Source of the DNA: Jacaranda mimosifolia
Lineage: Eukaryota > Streptophyta > Magnoliopsida > Lamiales > Bignoniaceae
Direction: 5' to 3'
DNA length: 64,000 bases
Assembly: GCA_018894105.1 (NCBI GenBank)
Contig: CM032128.1
Coordinates: forward strand, 11,079,001-11,143,000
Positions 24,706 to 35,860 of the stretch are shown one piece after another (the stretch's first letter is position 1; each line of letters starts with the position of its first letter). Below the pieces are notes generated by a model. It saw only the letters and a list, made by a program, of their open reading frames with translations, had not been told where the DNA came from and did not search any database. The position numbers and the translations under genes are program-made.

Positions 24706-25294
24706 GGACTGGTCGTTCGACTGTGTCCTGACCGATTGACTATTTTCGAACTGTCTGACCGTTTCATGACCTTTTGATTGTATCTTGATATGTTTCTATT
24801 TGAACTGTTAAACTATGATCTGTTGAGTTGATTCGTCCTCGATAGATCTCTATTACATGTGATTACAATTATCACTCACTAATTCCTTTGGACTTACTCC
24901 CCCATTTATCTTTGATTTTCTTAGACAGGATCAGGTGATGGACTTGGATTTCAGTCTTGGATCGGTGAATGAAATTTTGCAATAGAATGGATGTGTATAT
25001 GTATATGGGTTCCCTTGAAGCTAAGCCTTATCTTAGAAATGTTGTGATATGTAAAATAGAATTATGACTCAAGGTATGTAAATATTATGTTGGATGTTAT
25101 GAGTCATTTGATGGTATGTACTTAGTATTTTATGAGGTTGTTTAAGTTTGAAATCCGCTGCTATATGTCTCTGATAAGTTTTTAATTTTTTTTTTGATGG
25201 GATATTGACTGTATTGCTTATTTATGGATTAAGATTTAAGTCTGAACTGGAGTGGCGCCTCAACTTCGGTGCTATCCCAAGTAGGGGTGTCACA
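24706..25294 (+). repeat. 3' fragment of a TGTAACACCC-family LTR at the A/B junction
   Basis: The sequence resembles the last 590 bp of solo LTRs 1 and 2 and ends GTAGGGGTGTCACA. Its 5' part is missing. Copy A's right edge is fused to it at 24705/24706, and copy B starts at 25295. The duplication junction therefore lies inside an LTR. Confidence 0.7.
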
Positions 25295-25535
25295 TGTTTT
25301 GTATTTTGAAATTACAAAATTAACTCCATAAACAAAAGTAAATCACTCTACTATGTTGACAAATAGTTGACCTTTTAAGTTTTCAAGTATAATAAATATT
25401 GCTAATATGGTCTGCATTATTAACGAGATTATCCGAAAGAATTTATATTTTAGAAAAAAATAGTTTACTTATTTATCATATTAAAATAATATTTCTAAAA
25501 ATATATTTAATAAAAATATTTTGCTTTACTTTTCA

Positions 25536-28500
25536 CACTAATAAAAAACTATAAATTGGGATTTTTGCCCGAATTTCATGATGGAGAAATTGTCGCAAAA
25601 AAATCCATTGCAAAATCTTTTGCAAAATGACAAAAATTGAATAAATTAACTTGCACCTTTTGCAATGGAAAGTTAAAAAATTATAAGATTATTGCGACAG
25701 TTTTATCCATCACAAATGACTAGATTTTGTAATAAAAAAAAATAAAAATTGTCGCTATTAGGTTTTCAAAAAGAAAAATGAAAAATAAAATTTTAAAAGA
25801 ATTTGGTGATAGATTTTGAAATTTGTTGCTAAATGATAGGAGGAAAATAAACCCTAAGTTTTGCGGTGGAATTTTATTGTTGCAAAACTAAAAAAAATTA
25901 TTTTAAAAAAATTAAATTCGTTGCAAATTGATGAGAGAGGAAAAAAAACCCGGATTCCCTATACTTTGAAATGCTTCATACATCCCGTGGAGAGAGGTAA
26001 GGTTTTCCCTTCCCCATTTTCTCTTATTTTTTGCCCATTTTTCCACACATATGGTAGCTGCAGCCGCCAATCCTTTCAGCCATGGTGGCCTTGCCGGTCA
26101 CACGGCCAGCATTTGCTAGCTTAGTGCATACAACATCTGTTGGCCTGGCTGCGCAGCCACCAACGGTTGTTGCCAAATTTGGCCTTCTTTTTGTTGTTGT
26201 TGTTATTATTATTATGCTTTTTGTGTTTGCTTCCAGTTTCAGATTTTGAGAGCTCATTTTTGCATTCTTTCCAACCAAGTAAGGTAAGTTTTTTTCAGTT
26301 GTGATTTAATGACTTATGTATTAGCTTAAATTTGAATTAAAATTTTCATTATTATATTAAATATTATTATATAATATTAGATTTATATTTTTCTAAGAAT
26401 TAAATAATCAATTAAAGTTTATATTCGTATCTGTTGAATTACATTAAGTTCATAAGTTTTAGTTTGGTGTATGGAATTATGATATATGGAAAAATATGTT
26501 CATATGTAAGAAAATCTTAGATTGATTATTACTTAGTAAATTATGGTATAAGTACCTTTATTGTGATTATGGGCATATACCGAAATTTTTTGAACCAATA
26601 TGTGTAATTATATGCAATAATGTGACCAAATAATTAAAATATTGATTTATGTTGAATTATAAAGTTCATCTAGAGGGAAATATTGATATTATAACATGTG
26701 CTTAATGACATAGGATATCTTGATTGTGGTGGATACTTTTTTTGAGCATGTAGTTTTTTGGGGCATTTTGAGGTAAGTGTTTCATACCTTCTTTTGTTTT
26801 TACATAATCGATTCTTTTTATGTTGCATGTTAGAATTGTTTAAAGTTTGTGAAATTAAGAAGGAAGGAGGATGGGATGTTGGGAAAAGGGCTGAAGCTTT
26901 CTCATTTGTTGCTAATTGGTTTTTAATTACTTGCGTGATGATGATGGATATAAGGGAAAGTGTTTAGGTGCCGTTATGTATTTACAAATATTATTAATTG
27001 TTTGCAATTGAAGTGATATAACTCATTTTATTGAGTCTTGTTTTTTGGGCAATTTGAATTATCCTATTTAATTATAGAATGTATCATTAATCACTTAAAT
27101 TCTTTTGTCTTTCTATCCACTTGGATTTGTTTGATGTAAATTATCATAGACATTTAATCTTCGATTTGTTTGTCATTTACGCCATTACAAAAATTTTGTT
27201 ATTAATATTGAGTATTAATGTATCAAAGATGTAATTATTCAGATTGACAAGATTGACAAAAACCATATTTTGTACATTTATATGATTCTTACGTGTTTCA
27301 ATATGTTATTAGAATTATGAGTTCTCTATGATGAATGGACTTAGTCTGTTTTCACTATAGAAGTTATTGAAAACATTTAAAGATGAACCAATAATTGATT
27401 GATTGACACCAATAATTTGTTATTCGAATCATGAGTTATTCAGATTACTCGAATTTTGTTATTTACATTAGAAGAGTTATTTGGATTTTGTTATTCATAT
27501 TTGGATAATTGCATCATGTTATGCAGATAATAGGAGATTACGCAAAAGTTTTGTATTATTCAAATTATGAGTTATTCATTGATTAATCCTTACAGATACA
27601 CCAATAAGTGGGTACTTACACTAGATATTTGCTAATAGACATCTTAGATGGTTGAACACTATACACCAAAGCTTTTGTATTATCTATAACTATTTCCATT
27701 AATCTATATCAAACTAGGGGTTACTCATTCAACTTTTTAATATAAGTTTTCGAAAGATTTCTGATGGACAACTCCGTTGGAAAGCCCTCCATTGGATTTT
27801 GTTATCTAGAGGGAGTTAGAAGGACGTGGTTTTTTGGGAGTTTGAGATAAGAATTATTTCAAGCATAATATATCTTTTCCTTTATTAGATTTCAAAATAT
27901 AAATTTCTCTAAGTGTTTTGAATTCTTTTATGTGCCTCAGAAGAAGTTTACTTAGATGGAACATGAGAGGATAGAGATTCACAAAATGTTTGAGGACAAA
28001 AAGGAAGATGCTTGATTAGTTTATGTATTAGTGTTTTGTATATCTTATGAATATGGCGATGCTTCGATAATTACATTTGGATAATTTTATGTTGTAAAAT
28101 TTATAAATATTTTGTTTATTTGATGTTATTTTATGATTTAGTGGAGAATCTCTTTATGTATGATGTTGTTAAATTTATAAATATGGTATTTATTGATTAC
28201 AAGTTTGCAATATGGCTAATATAGAATATAGAATTTTTTCCACTAAATTTCTACGAAATTTGTGACGAAAATTTCCATCGTAAAATAATAAAAAGAATTA
28301 AAATATTTGTGATGGACATAATCCGTCACAAATTATATTTTTGGGACGGAAAATGCAAATGTATTTAAAGAAATTAATAAAATAAAAAAATTACGATGGA
28401 TAATATATTTGTCGCAAAAAATTTCAATTGGAAGGATTTTTCCATTGCAAAATTGTGATAGACTTTTTCTCTTGCAGGACCCATTGCAAAAAAGGCGCTT

Positions 28501-28645
28501 CAAAACCGTCGCAAGGACTATCGCAAAATGAGATGTCACAAGGTTTTTTCGATGGATTTTGTTTGTCATCTGATTGATTATTTACGATGGATTTTTAGAA
28601 AACCTGTCGCAAAATCCATTGCAAATAGCAACTTTTTAAGTAGTG
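25536..28645 (+). mobile_element. Non-autonomous CACTA element, both ends present (3.1 kb)
   Basis: The left end CACTAATAAAAAAC and right end GCAACTTTTTAAGTAGTG are inverted CACTA termini. TCA flanks both sides (25533-25535 and 28646-28648), the 3-bp duplication expected for CACTA. Subterminal arrays of TTGCAATGGA/GTCGCAAAA-type motifs lie at 25560-25720 and 28240-28640. No transposase domain is visible, so mobilisation would need a partner. The GC-rich island at about 26040-26200 contains CCATGGTGGCC. Copy A's version has lost the right end. Confidence 0.88.
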
Positions 28646-28648
28646 TCA

Positions 28649-29677
28649 TTTTTTCTCAGTTATTGTTTTTTTAATTTCAAAAATTTAGAAAATCTATGTA
28701 TAATAAATTGAGAGTTAGAGGCATACTATTGGCATGCATAGTTTGGGATTTTCTTTTTTTAAAGAGAAGTCCTAGTGGTTTAGGGGACAATATATTTTTT
28801 ATAAAGAGAGTTGTATTCCTAAAGTCTCGAATAAAATTTATTTTGACATGCTTATTTTTTAATTTCAATATTTATTTTGCACAAAAATTGTGGTAATACT
28901 CATTATTCAAACATGCAAAGAAAAAAAATGCAATTTTCTTAAACAAGAAAATGTAATTAGGTTGCGAATATGATTAAAAAGAAAAAAGAAAAAAAAAAGT
29001 GGATAGGTAAAACTTGGATAAAGCAACAATATTCATAAAAAAGTAAGGCTAGAAATAGTAATATATGTTTATGGTTTTTTGTCATATTATTTTAAAAAAG
29101 TAAGGCTAGAAATAGAAATAGAAATAGTAAGGCTATAAATCATATTATTTTTTAAAAATTTTTATGATAAAAATTTTGACAATTCAAAGTCAGTCGCGCC
29201 ATAGACTAGGATCTTGATCCCCTTTTATCTAAGTAAGAACAATTTGTTGAACAAAAGATTTGGAACTTATTTTACTCTATATATAAAAATTCATTTTTAT
29301 TTCATATAATGTTTACTTTTTTATTAATTTAAATAGTATTTTTTACCTTTTGTTTGTATTTTTTTGTTATTTTGCAGTCAATCTTGATGTTCATAATAGT
29401 ATTTATTATTTTTTCATCTTCTCAGGCATTATATATTTTATTTTTTATTTTTTGTTTAAGTTCCCTTTACATTGAGTTATATTTTGTTATGAAAACTTGC
29501 AAGTGCTTCCATATTTCATATTACTTTTATAAATGTGATGATGCCGTGATGAACATGAATTTTCATTGTCTTTATTGATATTCATACACTGTGATTTAGT
29601 GAAAAAATCTTCATTTTGTACTATTTATCTAATTAAATATATCATGAGTTAATTTTCTTTTTATATGAAATTAATAT
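28649..29677. other. AT-rich DNA, nothing recognised
   Basis: About 1 kb with poly-A and poly-T runs and short spurious frames. No LTR end or inverted repeat was found. Copy A lacks this stretch. Confidence 0.5.
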
Positions 29678-30293
29678 TGTAATGCCCTATTCCACATGGA
29701 TTATATAGTCAAAGAATAGCTAATATATAAGTTTTGGTCAAAGAACTCATATGCATCTATTATAGATATCCTTTTCAGGCAAGTTGATCATAACCCAGTT
29801 TTAGAATGCATTGAGTGGGTGTGGAGGCGATTCTTGCGTCTAATGAGCTATTAGGTCTAAGGCATGACAAAAAGTATCTGAGCCATCATCGGTTGGAATA
29901 TTAGGAGCTAAGTGCTATATGGGGTAAAGTGTTATGTGTGTGGGAGGCACCTCTTGAACCTATGGGACAAAGTGCTACACACACGGAGGCCACATCTTGA
30001 TCTTGTAGGAGTCATCTCTAGAGTCTAACACTTGGTGACTGATCTTGGATTTGTGTCACGTTGCAATGGGACGTTGCATTCTAAGGAGGGGTCACTATAA
30101 TACCCCATCTCACATGGACTAAATATTAAAAAAAAAAAAAAAATACTACTACATAAGCTTTGGCCAAAGAACTCATGTACATCCATTAAATATCCTTTTA
30201 GGTCAAGTTGATCATAATCCAATTTCAAAATGCACTCGGTGAATTTAGAAGTAATTCTCGCGTCTAATGGGCATGCGAGCCCGGTGCATGACA
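29678..30293 (+). mobile_element. TRIM-type miniature LTR element (616 bp)
   Basis: Two short LTRs, 29678-29869 (192 bp) and 30096-30293 (198 bp, with an internal A-run), share the CACATGGA start region, GTTGATCATAA and the end GCATGACA. A degenerate PBS, AGTATCTGAGCC, lies at 29873-29884, and a purine tract ending GGAGGGGTCAC lies at 30081-30095. The internal region is about 226 bp and non-coding. Flanks are AATAT (29673-29677) and AATGT (30294-30298), 4 of 5 identical. Size and layout match terminal-repeat retrotransposons in miniature, which depend on other elements for movement. Confidence 0.82.
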
Positions 30294-30621
30294 AATGTAT
30301 TTAGTTATTGTAGTTTTTTGTTGATTTGATTGTGTATGTAGAAGATATGTGCATACAATAATTATTTTATTTTGTTGAGGTGAGCGTGACAAAATAGTAT
30401 CTGAGCTAATCACCAGTCAGAGTATTAGGAGCTAAATGCTGTGCGGGACAAAGTGCTTCGTGTGTGGGAGTCATCTATTGAACTTGCAGAGCATAGTGCT
30501 AGACACGTGGGAGCTACCTCTTGAACAAGTAGGACCCACCTTTAGAGTCTCAGTACTAGGTGACTGGTCCAAGACTATATCACACCACGATGAGGACATC
30601 GCATTCTAAAAGAGAGGTGAT
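30294..30621 (+). mobile_element. Second short retroelement: LTR tail, PBS, internal cassette, PPT
   Basis: 30294-30391 resembles the last 100 bp of the LTR at 30622-31557 and ends GAGCGTGACA. A PBS-like TAGTATCTGAGC follows at 30395-30406, then about 215 bp of internal sequence, then a purine tract CTAAAAGAGAGGTGAT at 30606-30621. The internal part is clearly related to that of the preceding TRIM: shared TATTAGGAGCTAA, GTGTGTGGGAG and GGTGACTG in the same order. Its LTRs are not related. Confidence 0.65.
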
Positions 30622-31557
30622 TGTGACGCCCAAATAATAATAGTATTATTATTAAAATTTAATTTATTCAGTAAAGTGTTAAGTATAGTAATAAGTGGAT
30701 TTTAATCATTGAGTATGGCCATTATTTTATATGCTAGAAAGACGAGTAGAGGGAGGTGACATTTTAATTCAAGAATGTGTAGTGGTGCTTTTTATTTAAG
30801 AATGTATAAATAGTGCCATTGTTATTAAGGAATACATAGTGATAGCATTTTGATTGAAGAATATGAAGTGAGGTCTTTTAATTCAAGAATATGTAGAAGT
30901 CATTTTATTTAAGAATTAAAGTAGTCATGTTTTAAGTAGGTGTTAGTGGAAATTAATATATGAGTTACAAAATGAGGCTATACATATATTGGAAAATATA
31001 TAAAGACATACCTATATTAGTGGAAGAGGAGGAGAAGAAAGATCTTGAAGTTATGCTTACTATTTAACTTTTATAGAGTAGTGCAAGGTGAGTGTTTTAT
31101 TTATGTTTAAGGCCTAAAATATTTTTTAGTATATGGGATTATATTTTAATCCTTAGTATGTGTAAACATATTTTGCATAACCATGTTAACTATAACAATT
31201 TTGCTATATGATGTGGAATCTCTCTTATATGCTGGCTTGAAACTAGTTTTGAATATTTGTACGCTTCGTTATGTTGACTTCTGGATCCTTCATTAATTTT
31301 GGAGTTATAGTCACATAGCAATATTGATTAGAAGTCATTCAAGTTATTTTAAACTATTGAATCTTTTACATCATAATCATATTTAAAATACTTGCTGGGA
31401 TTTCAAGCTCATCCTTTTGGTGATTGTTCTTTTCTGAATATGGACAAGAGTTGTAATGTCAAAGGAATCAATAAGTTGTATTTAGTTATTGCAGTTTTTT
31501 GTTGATTTAAGTTTTGTATATAATATTTATTTTATTTTCTTAAGTTGAAGTGTGACA
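30622..31557 (+). repeat. 936-bp LTR (TGTGACGCCC...GTGTGACA)
   Basis: It starts TGTGACGCCC directly after a purine tract and ends TGTGACA. It is therefore best read as the 3' LTR of the short element to its left. AATAT follows at 31558-31562. Copy A has the same LTR from about 4734 without its start. Confidence 0.7.
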
Positions 31558-32406
31558 AATATATACATATATCATATTTTGAAATATAATTAGTTTAGTT
31601 CGTAGTACAAGGTACATCCTAGGATGTAAAATATGGCACAAGGGGTTCATCTTATTTGTTATGGCACAAGGGGTACAGCTGCACTTTATATAATTTTAAG
31701 GGTTAATTACCCTGATCCCCCGAGTTTGGTCTATTTACTGCAAAACCCAAAGGTTTGATGAAATTACAAATATCCTCTTAATGTTTTGCTTCGTCTTACA
31801 TTTTTTAAAGTCTGTTAGCCTCCATAAAAAAAAATACTGACGTAATCAAAATTTTTGAATGAAAATCCAAAAATGCCCCATGGTTACTGTTATGGTTATT
31901 TTTAAAAAAAATTACCTTTGTACCTATTTGTAATATTTTTCATACCACAGAAGTGTAATTTTAACATTATTTAAAGTACTCATAATAAATTTAAATATAT
32001 TTTATTATTAATAAATTTCATAAATATTGAATAATCTTTAAATTTAAGTTAAATAATCTAATTAAATTTAGTTAAACTATTTATCAATTGAAGAAGAAAA
32101 TAAGTTAAAAAATAAAAAAACTAAATATTAAATTCATCTCTTAAATAAAATAGCCTTTATAATATTAGATTACATAATGCTTAGAGGTATCAAAATAATT
32201 GCTACAATTAAAATAATTCAATTAGATTAAGTTGAATTACTTATTAATTAAGAAATAAAATAAGTAAAATATTAAAAACAAAATTAAAAATCTATTATCT
32301 TATATAACCATAATTTAGTAATTTTAAATTATATATATTCTATAATATTAAAATAAAAACACATCTAAAATATTATAAGTAAATTTGGTTGAATTTATTA
32401 ATTAAT

Positions 32407-35400
32407 TGTAACACCCCTAAATTTGGTATTCTAGAAAATAAGGATTTAAAAATTAAGATATTAACTTTAAAAAAAAAATTGGGGCTCAAATATAGATATG
32501 GAGGACCTAATTAATCGCATGGTGATTGAAAGTTTTGGGGTCAAATTGCAATTTGAAAAAACTTAATTGATCAAGGTTTGAAAGCTTTGAGGGTCAAGTT
32601 GAGAATATTTATGGTCAAAAGGCTGAATGTTAGGCACTAAAATAGTTGGGGGTTAATTGAAAGTTGGCTAAACTTTAGAAGGACCAAATTGGAAGCTGAG
32701 AAGGAATTTTGGGGGTCAATATGATATTTCAGAAATTACCCTTTAAATAGCAAATTCCACCCCCATTTTCATCTAATTTTCATATGCAACCCCCTTTTCC
32801 CTCCTTGGCAAACTCTCCCCGATGATGGCTAAACCCATAAACCTTTACACCAACCTCTTCCTCTCAGCACAAGGATTGCATTGGTACCAAATTCTCCCTA
32901 AACCACCAGTAGAACGCTGAAAAAATGAGCTCGATAGAGGCAAGCTTTGGAAAACGAGTTGTCAGTTTCCAACGACTAAAACTTAAAAGTGAGGTGTGGG
33001 TTCTAATGGGCTCGATGAAATAGGTCTAATGGTGGTTTCAATTTCCCAATCTTCCGTCGGAGAAGGAGAATCAAAGGCTACAGCACACGGTGGTGAGAGG
33101 ATGGTGCTGTGGCATTTTGCTCGAAATTAATCGGTGAGGTGGTGGTGGAATCAAAAATTAATTGAGGGGTTTTGTTCTACACGTGGAGGTATACCTTTTG
33201 GAGGCGGTAGAACCCAATTCTGGCGGCAGACGGCAGCAGCGATGATACTAAGGCAGATTCTTCGCCTCATCATGGTGGTTCCAGTGGTGGTGTTGGTTCA
33301 TAGTGTTGAGACTCCAATAGTAAGATTTGGGTAAAATATCGATTGATCAAATAATTCAATTCCCGATTTAATCTGATTAAATTGTTGGCTTAAGTGTTAA
33401 TGTAATAAGTAAGTTGATTGGAACAAGCTATGATTATTGACCGAACATGGGACATAAATGTATGATTATCCACGTTTAGTGAATGCAGATTTATTATATT
33501 ATGTGATAATCTTGTTTAAATAAGTTATTTAAATGATGAAAACCCTAATTTTATGGATTTGAGGCCTAAGTGGCAATAATTGGGATATTTAAGATAAATG
33601 GACAACTATTATTGACTTAGCGTAATATTGAGAGGTTAATTATGTAATTAAGGACCTGATTGTATCTCTTTACTAGAACCACATGAATAATTCTCTAATA
33701 ACGGCGTCATTAGCACGTTCCGTAATGATGATATCGAGCGAACACTAAACTACCATGTTAATTGAGTAATTATCGAATTTAGATTGTTATTCATAATTGT
33801 AATTATAGGATTGAATGAGGATTCTAACAGTGAATCCGCTCTTTTCGATTAGGTGACGAGGAGTTGGGTCCCATGGACCAGTAGGCTGTGACTGTATATC
33901 TGAGGTTACAGAGGTGATGGTCCACCACTTTGGTACTTGACTTGTATAAGCCTATTCGTTATTTATTGTATACCCCTGTGAGGGTTAATTTCTTGTTCTG
34001 GGATATAATTGATTCTCGATTATTGAATTTTGTTATTGCTTGAACTCTTAATTATTATCTGTTTATTGTATCGTAAACCCTCGTGTGAGTTTGCCATCTA
34101 GCACTTATTTTGTATACCTATTTGTTGTTTGTGGTATACCCCTGTGTAGGTTAAACTTGTTCCTATTCTGTAAATGAATCTTGATTTTTGGATTATGTGA
34201 TTCATTCAAATTCTGATTTGTTGTATGTGAAATGATTCATATACCCTCTGAGGGTTTGTTTCCTTGGTTTTGTTTCTGATAAGAATTTAGCATGTCTGTT
34301 TTGGCTCCAAGTACTCATGTTGTCTTGCTTGATATCGATCGGTTTGAATTCGTTCTGCATGTCATATGTCTAGCCTTGTCGGTTTGTTTGAATCTATCAT
34401 GTATGTTATTGATTCATCTTGTCGGAAATCTGTTTGTTGATGTTTGATATACGTACGGAGATACGTTGGCCGATTACCGATCTGAGCGGAATGCTTGGAA
34501 CTGCAGTACTACTTGGGGTTATTCCTTAGGTATCGGCGATACCGCTAGTGGTTATTCCTTAGGTATCAGCGATGAGCTAGGGGCTATTCCCTAGGCATTA
34601 GCAATCTGTCAGGTACCAGGCTGTCATGCTTGGGTACATTTAGTCTGGTAAGAATAAGATGAGTCTAATAGGCATATTATGTTATGATATGTTCGAATGC
34701 ATATGTTATTTGGGTTTGCTTTACTTTGGCTGTTTCCTGACTGTTTGTAATATGATCATGGAGTATTAAGAACAATGTAGTTTTCTGGTCTAGTTCGGGG
34801 CTAATGTAGTAAATCAGTTGAGTTGGTTGATGGCGATACCTCTCATAGTAAATCGATTAAGCTGGCCGTTCCGTTCGAGCCAATGATAACAACTCCCGAA
34901 ATAGTAGCATGGAATTTGAAATATCTTTGCTCTAGTACATTCGTGTCACCTTTTCAATGTCATGCTCATTTTTGTTTCGTTGAACTTCTGATTTTGCTAT
35001 AGATCTATGTGGTTGCTTGTTGTACATCTCTGATTGAGTACTTAAGACTCACATTCTCTGTTATTCTTGATTTTTCCCAGACAGGATTTGACGATGGACT
35101 TGGATTTCAGGCTTGGACTGGAAATCTAATTTTTGTAATAGATTAATGGTTATGTGTGCTTTTGGGTTTTCGTGGATATTATGTTATGCTTAGAGATGTT
35201 GTGATATGATAAGTTTGAATCTAGTATATGTGGCTTGTATATATTATGTTGAACATCGTGGGATGTATATAGTACTTTTGTGGTAATCTGTTTAAGTTGG
35301 AGCGTGTTGCTGTTGTGATGAATTTGAGATTATGATTTAAGATTGAACGTCACTGCTTTTGGGTTTTTCTTATGGGCCTATCGTTTTATCTTGTGGGTTA

Positions 35401-35463
35401 TGATTTAATATTGAATTGAAGTGGCATCTCAGCTTAAGGGTTATCCCAGGAGGGGGTTCTACA
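32407..35463 (+). mobile_element. Solo LTR 1, copy B (3057 bp)
   Basis: It starts TGTAACACCCC and ends GGGGGTTCTACA, with a perfect 5-bp duplication TTAAT at 32402-32406 and 35464-35468. No PBS, PPT or coding region is attached. It contains the uninterrupted site (CATAT, 34673-34677) where copy A carries the chromovirus. Confidence 0.92.
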
Positions 35464-35860
35464 TTAATAAAAATAAAAAATGAAAAAAATTAATATCTAA
35501 CATACTAATAGTTAATTAATTAAAAAAATATTAAATAGTAAAAAATATCTAAAATAATTTATATACGTGGTTTAATTAATGAAATAATTTAACTAAATGA
35601 ATTGTTAAAATAATAATTATATTTAAAACAAATAAATTATTTAAATCATGAATATATCCAATTAAAAATAAGATAAATAAAAATTTAAAATACTTTATTA
35701 ATTTAGAATAAATAGGTAAAAATTATATATTTTAATTAAGTTTTTAATTAATTAAAAAAATAAATATTATATTCTAAAAATACACACCCACCCCCACCCG
35801 TCCTTTTGTTCCGCCAACCATGGTCGGTCAGAGGCTACTGCTCATGGCAGTTGTGACTGT

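Noticed and set aside
29678..30293. Cassandra-type TRIM with a 5S rRNA domain
   Set aside because: The LTRs lack the A box, IE and C box sequences of 5S RNA.
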